Shown here: one piece after another, positions 30,795 through 42,513 of the stretch
Numbering within the stretch: position 1 is the first letter of the stretch
How the letters are laid out: each line of letters starts with the position of its first letter
DNA from: Heterodera schachtii
Lineage: Eukaryota; Nematoda; Chromadorea; Rhabditida; Heteroderidae
NCBI GenBank assembly: GCA_023374025.1
Contig: SIJG01000003.1
Span: forward strand, 620,001-684,000
DNA length: 64,000 bases
Direction: 5' to 3'
Program-made: the position numbers and the translations under genes
The notes under the pieces: model-generated
Databases searched by the model: none
What the model was told of the DNA's origin: nothing
What the model saw: only the letters and a program-made list of their open reading frames with translations

Positions 30795-32858
30795 ATGGAA
30801 GATTCTCTTCTTGATGCTGAGACATTTTTGTACAAATGTTCTCATCACAATGTTGCAGCAGATTCTATTGAATTTCATGGCGTAAAAACAACACGAACTG
30901 ATGCATTGAAAAAGGAAGTGGCCGAATTATTTCGTGCAAATAATCTGTATGGAAATTTCTTTTACTTTTCTCTCTATTAAATTCATTTCTTCCCTTTTTA
31001 GCCATCAACTGATACAAAATTCTGGCAAAGCTGCAATTCATATGATGGTGGGTCATCCATCCCCAGATATTCGTGTGTAATTTTACTTTTGTATGGCCTC
31101 GCAGGAGATGGGTCTTTTCGAGGAATGTCAAGCAATGATTGACACTGCGCCAGGGATTGACAACGGAGAGCAGAAATACGTCGGTCAGTTAAAGTCTCAA
31201 TTTTTCAGTCCATCAGGCGAATTCAGTTAAGTTCTTCGCCAAAGAGCTAAAGAACGCGTTCAAAATGAACATAAAAATGGAAATGCAAACGTCGGGCGAA
31301 ACGGACGCTGGTCTAAGTGCGAAGAAAGCTGTAAATTCAACTCAAAATGACCACCCAAACTTGGTTTTTTTAACGTCAGAACATCTTTGGTCGGGGCGAA
31401 ACGGCGGAATTGACTTTTTCGAAGGGATTACGAAAGGACGGGGGCTACAGCTTTGGATTTTCGGGTTTTGTCCGGACAGAATTTTGAATTGTTTTGACTT
31501 TTCTTCCGTTCATTTAGCATTGAAGCCGCTCCTCGGCTGGCAGCGATATGAGAACATTGGCGCCCAAATTCACAAACGATCAGACTTTCTGAAATGGAAC
31601 AAAGCTGACACACACGAAAGTGCTGCTTCTTTCACGTTTAACAAGTACTTTCCGGAGTATGCACTTATGTCTTCATTCGGCTTCAACTCGGTAAAGCGCT
31701 GAGGTCGAATGGCGCGGGGTTAATTCACTCGTTTAATTTTTGTAAAATGTTCTTTCAGAATTGGCGCTCTTTTTTGACTCGCAATGACACGCCTTTCCCA
31801 ATTCGAGAACACTCCGGGCACACAACCAAATTCTCGTTTGATTCCACTCTTTTGTCAGATGGACGAGACCGGCCCATTTTGCCAACGAAAGGGTCGTTGT
31901 TCAAACTGCGGACGGAATACGCGCCGGGAGCAGTCGGCGATTCGGCATTTTTGAAGGGCATTTTCGATTTTCAGGTGCAGTAAATAACCCATTTCCGCCT
32001 GATTTCCCCTTACTTTCGTTCCTTTTTCAGACTGCCGCCCCTCTCCCCGGTGGTCTTTTCTGCGGCGCGTCGTTTCGCCTCGGCGCTGTCCATCCGACGG
32101 CCAACCGCGGCATTCATTTGCTCGACCGCCTTTACCTCGGTGGACCGTTTGATGTGCGTGGGTACGAGCTGAATTCAATCGGAGCGACAAAGGAAAGTGG
32201 CGCACTTGGAGGGTCGACACTGCTCGTAAGTGAAAGACGAAATGCAATTTCAATGTGAATTTAAGCATTATTTGTTTTGGGATTTTGATTGCGTATTAGC
32301 AAATATTTCGCATTTTAAGAGTACCGCTGTTCATCTTTATGCTCCGCTGATTCCCAAGGATATGGTAAGTGAAGTTTCTTTTTTCTTAATTCATTTTACA
32401 TAAAAAGGGGGAGGAGGGTCGCCGACGAAGGGGGAAAGAGAAGAATTTTCAAATTTTGACACAGAAGAGTTTCAGGTTTAATTTAAAATTCGCGGCGCAT
32501 ATGTTGTCGAAAACGAATTAATGAAGTTTACACAACCATAAAATAATTTGACACTTTAATGCACCATTTTTTTCTAAACACCCAATTAACATTCTTGATA
32601 TTATTTGATAGCCCAAGTCCTCTATTTCAGTTTTTTGCTCATTTCTTCGTCACCGCTGGCTCTCTGTCGCCAATGCGCTCCAAACACCGACTTTATGACC
32701 TTTGGGAGTTGCAGCGCGTTTCCGCCGGCCTTGGCCTGGCTGTGAATCTCATGAACATGGTCAGGCTGGAGTTGAACTACACTTTTCCGCTCCGAAAACT
32801 CCCTGGCGATGTTTGCTTTCCCGGCATTCAAATCGGTGCCGGACTGAATTTCATGTAA
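30795..32858 (+). CDS. gop-3: SAM50/SAMM50 outer-membrane assembly protein, gop-3
   Basis: SAMM50 is the Omp85-type beta-barrel of the mitochondrial sorting and assembly machinery. The N-terminal part gives SIEFHGVKTTRTDALKKEVA, then ELFRANNLY and IQNSGKAAIHMMEMGLFEEC (a POTRA-like domain). The barrel exons give FLTSEHLWSGRNGGIDFFEG, ALKPLLGWQRYENIGAQIHK, HTTKFSFDSTLLSDGRDRPI, LPTKGSLFKLRTEYAPGAVG, PLPGGLFCGASFRLGAVHPT, LLDRLYLGGPFDVRGYELNS IG and LGLAVNLMNMVRLELNYTFP. The GGPxxVRGY loop is the Omp85 signature. The last strand is PGIQIGAGLNFM, so the usual terminal aromatic is one residue in from the end. It is followed 232 bp later by hap-1 on the same strand. Confidence 0.93.
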
Positions 32859-33090
32859 CCAGAAAACTGCAAGAGATTTGTTTTAGGCTCAAAAAACTGA
32901 ATTTCTTTACAAAATTGCAAATGTTTTGTTCACTTTTCTTTTTGTTTCATTTGCATTTGGTTTTGTTTTTATTGATAAACAATTTATAATTCAAAAACTA
33001 AAAAGTTTAAAATAGGTAATTCCCAACTTAAAATTTACTTTAAAAATCCCTTTTCACTTTTACTTCATTTTGTTTTGTTTGGATTTTACG

Positions 33091-33869
33091 ATGGCTGCCA
33101 TTCGAAAAACACTAAATTTTGTGAGTGGAAATAAACAGAAGTTGCTTGAGCTTCGTCTTCTGCTCGGAGACGAATTTGAGGTTGGATGGCAATGGATAGG
33201 AATCATTTGCCTTCTAATCACAAATCCATGGCACAGATTGCTCCGTTGGACATTGACCTTCCCGAACTGCAGGGTGACCCTGCGGACATTACCAAGGCAA
33301 AGTGTGCCAAAGCGGTGGACGCCACCGGTGGCACTTTGAAAGTAATCGTGGAGGACACGGCACTCTGTTTCAACGCATTGGACGGACTGCCGGGCCCATA
33401 CGTAAGGAAAATGCGATTAAATGTTTATCTGCAAATTCAAGGTCAAATGGTTTCTCGCGAAGTTAAAGCCGGAGGGATTGCATCGGTTATTGGGTGAGCG
33501 AATTGAAAAGCAAATTAAAAGCAGAAAAACTATAATTTTTGGGGATTTAGCTGGCTATAACGACAAGTCAGCCTATTCTTTGTGCACTGTGGCTTATTCT
33601 GAGGGAAGAGACAAGCCCATCCATCTTTTTACGGGGACAACAAACGGACAAATTGTTGAGCCGCGGGGGTCGCGCGAGTTCGGATGGGACCCATGCTTCC
33701 AAGTGAATGAATGCTTATTCAAATTTAATGGTTTTTATATCTATTCATTCTTTAGCCCGATGGATTTCAAAAAACATTTGCAGAAATGACCAAGGAAGAA
33801 AAGAATCAAATATCGCACAGAGCGATCGCATTAGGGAAATTGAGAGAATTTTTGCAAAATGAAAAATAA
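33091..33869 (+). CDS. hap-1: Inosine triphosphate pyrophosphatase (HAM1), hap-1
   Basis: The enzyme hydrolyses ITP, dITP and XTP to monophosphates and so cleans the nucleotide pool. Motifs: [20 protein letters not shown] (nucleotide-binding N-terminus), [96 protein letters not shown] and [33 protein letters not shown]. The FGWDPxFxPxG and SHRxxAL motifs are complete. Four or five short exons end at TAA 33867-33869. It lies directly downstream of gop-3, as in a nematode operon, but the C. elegans gene between them (gro-1) is absent here. Confidence 0.95.
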
Positions 33870-33930
33870 AATAATTTAAAAAATTTTATTGTTTTGATAT
33901 ATAAGAAAATAAATATTGTTAAGTGAAATG

Positions 33931-36220
33931 CTAAAAAAGAGAACCAGTTTGGTTCAGTGCGAATAATTTGGCTAAGGAACGGTTGTGAAGGGTTAGTCTT
34001 GTCATCAGAGAATTGATGTCCTCTAACTTCTTCGACATCGCTTCGTTTTGATCATTTTTGGGCGATTCTTGCTTTGTTATTTCGTCCGTTTGGGTTGATT
34101 CGGAAGTCAATTGGGGAGCGAAACAGCGACTGTCTGCCTCATGTCCAATTTCCTCAAATTTATTTTAAAAATAAATGACACTTTAATATATATTTTTTAC
34201 CCCCTCTTTTTTAATGACCAAATTTTCGTTGGCTTGTGCTGTCTGCCGTTCTAACTTTTTTGAGAAAAAAAGGTCAATTTTTTCAATAACATCGCTTCTG
34301 ATAGGTTCGAACTGATTTTGACCCAATGGCGGAAAAAGCGCTTTTCGAATTTTTCTGCTGCCAAATGCAAACTCTTCATCTGCCGTTGTTTCTCTTGGCA
34401 AAAGCGTCCCATCGATCGCCGTTTTTGCAGCTGTTGCGCATTTTTCGGCCATCAAATAAAATATTTGTCTCTCCTCATCATTTGTGGGCAATTTAGCCAA
34501 ATTCTCCAGAATCTGCATTGTTTCTGTCAAATGCGTCACATCACGGGATGAAGAGGGAAGAAAGTCGGCAAAGTCATCAACAAAACGAATTTGTTCCAGT
34601 GAATTCGTAATTGATACCAAAGTCGGGAGACTGAAACAGGAAAATTCCTTTATCTCGATTTCTTTACTTGTATTTCGACATATAAACTGCGACCTTTCCG
34701 ATTCCTGTTTTCCATCCAACAGAGAATTAATATAACTCCAAAACTGTTGTTGCTGAACATTTGGCGCACAATGGAAAATCCATGGGAAAACGAAAACGCC
34801 TTCATCGTACAGTTTGCACAGTTTCATGTAGGAAGAAAGTCGAACGAGGAAAATCTGGAGAACGGGGTAAATAGAAAATAAATAAATAAGACATCTAGTA
34901 TACAACACCTTGACGTCGGTAATTGTGACATTCTCAGGGGAACAACAAAGGAAGTCATTTTCACGAGTTGAACACTTGGACAAGCCCACGAAAAGAGGAT
35001 CAAGCACAAGATGATCTGAAAAACGAAAACAAACAAATTAAAGATTTAGTAATTAATGGTAAAATTACAGTTTAGTTTAGAAGAATAAGCGAGAATAAAG
35101 GCCAATCTTCTAAGAAAATGAATGTTTCGTCGAAGAGGCCAAGCATTGGTCAGTAAAAGGGGAAGAACATCGAAACGCAATTCCGAAAGAGCAATTGGGT
35201 CGGTTGTATCAATTTGAAGAAAAGAAGTGACCGATGTGCCAAATTGGGCACAGTCTTTAGAAGGCACAGATGAAGAATAACAGCGGAGGAAGGAGAGGAG
35301 CTAAAGAACGGAAAGGGAAACTAAAAATTAAATGGCCACTATGCTTATGAGTCAATGGCAATTCGTACAATAATAATTGGTATAATTTTTTAAAATTTAA
35401 TTAAAACCAGTATTAGTTATGTGTTTTTATTTTTTGGAGTATGGTATTGCAAATTTTTGTGAAAATTGACGATTATTATACAATAATTAAGCATCCACCA
35501 ACGACCATGTTCCTGTCGCACTCGTGCATTTCCGCCTCTAATTGAGAGTCCGCGTGCAAATTCGTCCTGAGCAGTGTCGTCAACTCAGCGGCACAAAGTG
35601 AAAGGAGCGCGCTATCCGTTCCGTTGCCTCCTTTGACCGATTTATGGCATGCCCATTTCAACGCCAAACCGTAGCAAAACATCGCCATCGCAAGCAGTCG
35701 AAATTCGTTGAAGGATTGCTAAAATGAAATAAGGGCAGAAAAGCAAAAGTGCGTTACTTGGTAAATGGAAGAACATAGTAAGAAATCTGCGAAACGACAA
35801 TAGAAAGAGCACTTGACCAGACAACGGAGCAACGAAATATTCGCATTTTGGGCCAAAAGACATTCCGAACGGAGGACTAATCGGTCAAAACTGTAGAAAA
35901 AGTGGAATAATAGGCAGAATAAAACGTCGAAATGTCTAGGCCACTCACTGGTCCAACAAAAGCCCAATCTTGCGCAAATCCACACATTTGCCATGCATGG
36001 AATCCAAATGGTGCGTCAACAATCCGTTGAGAATGGCTGCCTGGGCTCGGAACGAACGTTCATCAAGTTCAGCAACGGAATTCTTGTTTTGACAAATATC
36101 AACTTGTACCAATTATTCAGAACAGACCTGGAAGAGGTTGTACGCCTTATTAGCCGTAATAACCCTCGAAAATCGTTCATCCATAAAATCCGCTTTCGCA
36201 ATGTCCGCCCATACGTCCAT
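33931..36220 (-). CDS. Uncharacterised multi-exon protein
   Basis: I do not recognise this gene. From ATG 36220 the minus strand gives MDVWADIAKADFMDERFSRV ITANKAYNLFQ, joined to NSVAELDERSFRAQAAILNG and LTHHLDSMHGKCVDLRKIGL LLDQ. Hydrophobic helical exons follow (AMAMFCYGLALKWACHKSVK, about 35695-35630; ALSELRFDVLPLLLTNAWPL, about 35195-35135; ENVTITDV joined to IFLVRLSSYMKLCKLYDEGV FVFPWIF, about 34945-34775). Then come DDFADFLPSSSRDVTHLTET MQILENLAKLP (about 34580-34490), and a last exon with a coiled-coil-like AMSKKLEDINSLMTRLTLHN that ends at 33931. The composition looks like an all-helical scaffold protein of roughly 600 residues. The region could contain two genes: a TAA interrupts the frame near 35476 and I treat it as intronic. 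Confidence 0.5.
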
Positions 36221-36506
36221 CTCACCTTTTATTGCTTTTTAAAAAATATAATATATTACAATGATCTAATGGAAATATGGCTTTTATGAGTATCAACAAA
36301 AGATAATCGAAACAAATACAAAAAAGTAATCTCCAAAATACCATAAACACAATATAATAGGACAGATTACTATTAATACATTTTCGTACACATTCATTTA
36401 ACGGACGCAAAATATAAGACAGAGCTAACACGGGTTGAGTTTCTTAACAATTCATTGGTTTTGCATTGAAAGCATTAACTTAGAGCCACTCTCCTCCTTA
36501 ATGAAT

Positions 36507-38197
36507 CTAAATGAGAAAGGTCATTAATTTGTTTTTGAAAAATTGGTTTTGCAGCATTACAATTTCCGAGTGTTCCGACATTCCCGAATTATTTTCCAAC
36601 AAAACGGCGGGCACTGACAATTCGAACTTCCGTCCTTCCTCGTCTTGCACATGAATTTTCCCCCTTAAAGAGAGGGAGTACAGCGGAAATGAAGGAAGTG
36701 GGTGAAATAGACCAGAGGTTATTTCCCTTCGGAAAGGGCAGGGAAATGTTCGTGCTCAGTTGGATCACAGGTTTCGTTGTGGTCAAAGAAAGGTTCGGCC
36801 AGCCGCTCCTGGAAAAATTCTTTTATATCCATGTCATTTTAAATTGTCCATTTTCCGTCTTTTTGGCGCTACATAAATTCATGATTTTGTTATGAAAAAA
36901 ATTATACAAACCTAAACGGGTCACCTCCCTTACAAATTAGTTTTTAAAATTCAATGTGCCCCTAACAATAAGCAGCGTCTTTTTTTCTTACACCGTTTTT
37001 TCCCCGCTCATCGACGACACTTTCAGTACGGTATTTCTCAAATACATGGTGTTGTTCTGTGAATTCTCAACCCGCAAAACAATGCGCCAATTGTGAGGGC
37101 TATGACTTCTGTTCAAATTATTTGAACCTGAATAAAAATGGCTAAAATAAATAAGAATTACGATAAATTTACCCAAATTGAAAGTGCTGACTTGCACTTC
37201 AAAAAAATCCGTAGTCTGTTTCGTCACAGCAATTGGAAATATCCTCAAAATTCATTTTTAAGAGAAAAATAGCATTTGAAATAATACCAGCACATTTCCT
37301 CTTCAGGCCTTTGCCGATTGACTAAAAATATCATTTTTCAATATTTTTGTAATTTAAATTTCTTAACCAACCGCCCGCGTCCCTTTTCGTCTCTTCGCCT
37401 GTTTTCTTCTTGAACAGTTGGTCGTAAAGATAATGTTTGATTGGTGCTGCTTCGCCGCTCCCATTACTTGGCGACTGCAATTCACTGACGGATGGCTCAA
37501 AAGGCAGAATTTCGTCGTGGGAAACGATGTCCATTCCGCTGATGGCGGTTTCTTCACGATTCCCGGTGGATTTCAAAAAGGTGGTCATGTCCGTCTCAAA
37601 ATTCTGCAGAAGTTATAATATAAGCAAGAATTGTGCTGCTGTTGGTGTACCATTTCCGACCAATCATCTTTGTCTATGAGCACCTAAAAATGAAGAAAAA
37701 ATGAAAAAACATGTAGAGGAAACGGAAAAAGAAAGTGACTTGGTAAAAGGGGAGGACTTCCTGTTGCACAGTTTGCGTGTCGCTGCTGAATTCGTTTTTG
37801 AATGCAATTGTCAGTTGGGAAGCAACAAATTCTCACTCACATTCGCTTTGTAAAGACTGAGCAATTTTTCGATCGGATAATAACTCCCCTAAAACAGTTA
37901 TTTCTTAACCACGTACGTATTGACTGACTGACCAACCTGTAAGCAAACAATTTGTGAACAAAACACTGTCCCTTTTCGTACGGACTGTCCGATTGGGCGA
38001 CCATTTTGCCAACTGTCCTCAGCTCATTTTGAGGCCTTTGAGAACGGAATCTGTAAATGGTGACCAAATTGTAAAACCTAATCAGAATTAGTTAAGAATA
38101 CCCACCTCAAACTCCTAATGTTGGAGGTTGTGAAAGCGCGACTAGTGAAACCATTAAGAATACTCAATGAATTGGAGAGTGCCGATTTAACCATCAT
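36507..38197 (-). CDS. POLDIP2-like protein (HSPQ/YccV and ApaG domains)
   Basis: POLDIP2 is a mainly mitochondrial protein with an N-terminal HSPQ (YccV) domain and a C-terminal ApaG domain. ATG 38197 opens a probable presequence (MMVKSALSNSLSILNGFTSR AFTTSNIRSLR). The HSPQ part starts EKGQCFVHKLFAYRGVII and includes GMDIVSHDEILPFEPS and APIKHYLYDQLFKKK, as in the family. The ApaG part reads YGFFEVQVSTFNLG, HNWRIVLRVENSQNNTMYLR NTVLKVSSMSGEKTV, EHFPALSEGK, and GKIHVQDEEGRKFELSVPAV LLENN. The frame ends at TAG 36507. Several introns are short (about 40-80 nt). Confidence 0.88.
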
Positions 38198-38302
38198 CAC
38201 GAACTATGACGAAAATTGAACTGGATCAAATCAGTGAATGTTTAATAAGATAAATGAACTTGTGACAATTAAAGAAGAAATAACTCTGTCTAGGTAAAAC
38301 AA

Positions 38303-39342
38303 TCATTTTATACCAGAATAAATAGTACAAATTCCAAGAGACAAATTTTCATATGACACTTCTCTGAACCCGGCCTCACTAATCATTTGAGCAAACTTTT
38401 TATGGGAAGGGAACATTCTGATACTTTCCACCAGATACTTATAGCTGTTGAAGTCTCCGACTAAAAGCTGACCCAAAACGGGAATAAATTGGAAGCTGTA
38501 AATGTCGTAGATCCGTCTTAACATCGCATTGTCAATTTGTCCAAACTCAAGGCAAGCAAAAACACCATTTGGCTTCAGAACACGATGGGCCTCAGAAAGT
38601 ACCTAGAAATAAATGAAAATCAGAAACAACTCGACAAACTCAAAAATTGACAAATTATTAGCCAAATTCGCAAAAGACACCGTCGAACCTTGTCCAAATG
38701 AGTACAGTTCCTAATTCCGAATGAAATCGTGTAGAAGTCGTAAGTGCTGTCTTCAAAATGCAAATTTTCCGCATCAGCACAGACCCAGGAAAGTCGAGCT
38801 TGGTCAGACGGGGAGAGTGCTCTGGTGGCTCGAATCCTTCCTGTTTCCAGCATATTCTGTGAAAAAGATGAAAAATCGTTTAAAACAATTAATATGAGCA
38901 GTGTTCACTGACATCATTGATATCAGCAACAGTGATTGATCCCTTGCCGGTCGGTTGTTTGCGCATTTCTTGTACAATTCGAAACGCCACATCACCCGTA
39001 CCGCCTGCCATGTCCAACACCTTTGAGTCTTTTGACAAGTTCAGCTGCTGCACAAAATATTCCTTCCACAACCGATGAATGCCTAAGCTCATAGCATCGT
39101 TCATCAGGTCGTATTTTGTAGCCACATTCGCAAAAACCGTACGAACTTAACAATCAAAAATTACCCAAAATATGAAGGTGAAATATTATCAAGGAAATAC
39201 CCTTTTCCTGCTTGTCTGCTTCATCAATTTTTGTAAAACCAAAGTGCGTAGTAACGTTCCTTGTATTTCCAAGTGAAAACAGACGAGAAAAACAAAATTT
39301 AACAAAAGATTTTTGTAAATTCGAACTTAAAAGTTCACTCAT
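38303..39342 (-). CDS. coq-5: COQ5, 2-methoxy-6-polyprenyl-1,4-benzoquinol methylase
   Basis: This mitochondrial C-methyltransferase of ubiquinone synthesis uses S-adenosylmethionine. ATG 39342 opens a presequence ([31 protein letters not shown]). Then come [35 protein letters not shown], motif [21 protein letters not shown] and ITVADIND. The next exon gives [14 protein letters not shown]...[35 protein letters not shown] (the ubiE/COQ5 signature), followed by [22 protein letters not shown] and [29 protein letters not shown]...[19 protein letters not shown]. The stop is at 38303. All family blocks are present and the length is normal. Confidence 0.95.
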
Positions 39343-39404
39343 CAATAGCTGCAAAATTCACGTAAATGTGTTTTTCGGCATTTTTGAAATTTTAGGGTCG
39401 ATTC

Positions 39405-39670
39405 TTAGTGGGTGATTTTATCAGAAATTTTTGGGTTCGATTCTTACAATTATGGGTGCATTTTTCGTTTTATTGCATTTTTGCTAATAAATTTTGGGCA
39501 AAGCGCCAAAAAACAGTTTTTTCAAAAAAAAAAGTTTAGGGTTTTAGGCTTTAAAAATAAAAAAATTAGAAAATAGGTAGTCCATAACAACTCGAAAAGT
39601 AGACTTAACAACCAACAAAAAAAATTTTTTCGTGCATTTCAGCCATAGGGAGCTCAGAAACAGGCTTAAA
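39405..39670. repeat. Dispersed repeat, second copy of the 18.3-kb sequence
   Basis: Blocks TAATAAATTTTGGGCAAAGC, GCCAAAAAACAG, ACTCGAAAAGTAG.TTAACAAC, TTTTTCGTGCATTTC and GGGAGCTCAG match 18285-18470 in the same order. It sits between the divergent starts of coq-5 and the polymerase kappa gene. Confidence 0.65.
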
Positions 39671-39737
39671 CTTAAAATCCTATCCTTAATTTATTAAACA
39701 ATTTTACTAATTTTTTCATTTTTATCAGCTGTTGAGA

Positions 39738-42513
39738 ATGATCGGCTCAAAATTCATCGGCAACAAAGCCGGCATGAGCTCCATTGACAAGGAGCAAGTG
39801 GCGCGCATAATTGCTGAGAATACCAGCGCAAATTTTGAGGGTTATGAAAAGAAAAGGGCGAGTCGCATTGATGAACAAATAAAAAGAAACCGACAAAGGC
39901 TTGATTCATTGACGGAACAACAAATCAAACAAACTCGAGAAGAGGTGGGTACAAATTCCTGGAAATTTAACTAAATTATTAACAATGAATAATAAAGCAT
40001 TTAGTTGGACAGAATTATTGAAGACATGGAGAAATGGCGTCGGCTGGACAGGATTAAAGTGCACATTGACATGGACGCGTTTTATGCTGCAGTCGAATGC
40101 CGTGACAATATCCATCTTCGAGACGTACCAATGGCTGTTGGCAGTCTTTCGATGCTGGTGCGTCATTTTGTTTAATGGCATTTTAAGAGGTCATCAATTA
40201 TCTGTTGTTTTACCAAAAAATTCACTTCATTTAATTCCCATTTAAGAGCACTTCCAATTATGCTGCCCGTAAATTTGGCGTTCGTTCCGCAATGCCCGGG
40301 TTTATTGGGAAGAAACTCTGTCCCCATCTTCTGATTGTGCCTTGCAACTTCTCCAAATATAAACGGGATTCGTCTGTGTTCCGGGCGGTTTTCCAGCGCT
40401 ACGACTCCGAAGTTTCAATGGGAAGTTTGGACGAAGCTTACTTGGACCTTACCCATTTCATCTCACAGCGAAAAGAACCGGGTGGGTTTTTTCGCCTTTT
40501 TCTTTAATTTAAATGTTTAGTAATCTGTCGAAGGGTTCGTTTTATGGGCCCATGCGTTTGTCGCCTTCCTTTGGTAGCAAATCCCAGTGAAATTGGGCCC
40601 GAAGTCGAAAAAACTCCGACAATTTGTGCAAAATGTGGGAATGAACGTATTGAAGTTGTTGACTCGATTGAATTTGGACAAGACGTTGACTCAGTTGTGC
40701 GCCAACTTCGTTTTGGTATGAAAGGATGCGTCCGGAAACGAATTTGGGCGGAGTAATGGGGACAAGCCTGTATTCTGGAGGGGCATCCTAAAAGTTTTTT
40801 TTTTTTTTTTTTGCTCTTTCAGTCCAAAATTCGAACTATCTATTCAAAAAAAATTTTGACGACATGAAAAAAAAGAGGGTTATTCATAAATAAAATAAAA
40901 AGTTATTGGGAATTGGAATGGTAAATTTCAGAAGTGGAGCAAGCAACAGGCTTAACATGCAGTGCAGGTAAATTCCAGAATAATTTGAAACTCGTTTATT
41001 TTTCCGATGCCATTTCTTTTCAGGAATTGCTTCGAATTCCATGTTGGCCAAAATTTGCTCTGATCTGAATAAGCCCAATGGCCAATTTCGCCTTGGAAAT
41101 TCCCGAGAATCGATTGTCTCGTTTATGCATTCTTTGCCAGTCCGAAAAGTGCCCGGCATCGGTGCGGTCACCGAATCGCTGTTGAAAGGGTTGGACGTGG
41201 TCACTTGCGGCGATTTGCTGGCGAAGCGGTCCATCGTGCATTTGTTGTTAACCAAACGTTGTTCCGAGTGGCTCCTTCGCGTTGCGCTTGGCATTTCCGG
41301 CCACGAAATTGCGGACGATGGCGAAATGGAGCAAAACGACAAAAACGGTGGGGCCAAAAACAGTAAAACTCAGAATTATCAGAAAATGATCACCACCCTT
41401 TCGTGTCAAGACGAGGACAATCCGAAGAGCACGAGCATTGAGCGCACTTTCACTCCGACAAATAATTCGGACGATTTGCTGTCCATTGTCCGTTCTCTCT
41501 GTGCCCGTCTTATCCAATCACTTCCGTCTTCTGAAATTGTGGGAGGTCGTGCTGTAACGCTGAAAGTAATTACGGAACTCATTCATTTTCACCCTTCTAA
41601 TTGTAAACCCAACAGTTTTTCCATTTTTCTAACAGATAAAATTCGCCAATTTTGACGTTGTGACTCGCTGCAAATCGGTCAACTTTGTGGTCACCACCGT
41701 CGGCCAACTTCTCCCAATTATTGAAGCGATGCTGCGCAAAGAATTCAAAGAGCGAAGAAACATGGCGGTGAGTTACTATTCATTTTAACAGAAAAATAAT
41801 CAAAGTTTTTGAGATTCGACTTTTGGGCGTAAGACTTTCCCAATTGGTTTCCGCTGATGCAAATTTGGGAGAGGAGGCGAAGAAGGGCGTTCAGCTAAGT
41901 TTGGCCGGGTTTATGTCGCGACGTCCTTTGGCCAGCAAAAAGCGACGAGACGAACCACCCGAGGTGGTGGAACTAAGCTCATCTGATGAGATGGACACGA
42001 AGGAGGAAGGAGACGAAACAATAAACGGTGAAGAGGAAGTGAAACCAATGCCATTTTTGGAGGAAAAGGAAGAAAAAGAGTCGAAAAATGGCCAAAGGAA
42101 GAGTGAAAGTCCAAACAACGGATGTGACGGGCCACGGGCGGAGACGAGCGAACGCAGTCGGAGCAATGGCCAACGTATGCCCTCTTCTAATGAATGAATG
42201 GGATTGTTCCCATGTAATTTTGTCAATTTCAGCCGGAATGGTATGCGACAACACACATGGCGACATCATTGTCATAGAGGATGATGAGGAGGAGGGGGAG
42301 GATGGTATTGTGAACATTGACGAATACTTTGACTTGATTAACGACGACGACGAAGTGATTGACTGTACAAAGTCAGGGGGAGAGAAAAAGGCAAAAAACG
42401 GAAGAAAAGGGGGAGGGCAGAAAAGAAAAAAACGGAGGGAAGAGACCGAGAGGAAAAAGGATGGGAACAGAAAAACGAACGATTTGTTCAAATATTTCCA
42501 TACAATTCGTTAA
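39738..42513 (+). CDS. polk-1: DNA polymerase kappa (Y-family, DinB type)
   Basis: This translesion polymerase bypasses bulky N2-dG adducts. ATG 39738 opens the kappa-specific N-clasp (KFIGNKAGMSSIDKEQVARI IAENT). Palm and fingers follow: IKVHIDMDAFYAAVECRDN (first metal-binding Asp), MAVGSLSML joined to STSNYAARKFGVRSAMPGFI, KKLCPHLLIVP, and VSMGSLDEAYLDLT (the SxDE catalytic pair). Then EFGQDVDSVVRQLRF joins EVEQATGLTCSAGIASNSML AKICSDLNKPNGQ. The thumb reads LPVRKVPGIGAVTESLLKGL and the little-finger domain includes STSIERTF, VGGRAVTLK and IKFANFDVVTRCKSVNF. The tail is unstructured and very acidic then basic, with no C2HC zinc finger seen. It ends KTNDLFKYFHTIR, where T-N-D-L-F-K-Y-F has the spacing of a PCNA-binding PIP box with Thr in place of Gln. 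Confidence 0.94.

Noticed and set aside
35476..35700. TAA after ..NMVVGGCLIIV as the true end of a separate gene
   Set aside because: The last codons look like intron read-through (GTCGTTGGT donor) and an exon with a good TTTAG acceptor follows downstream in the same direction. A two-gene reading remains possible.
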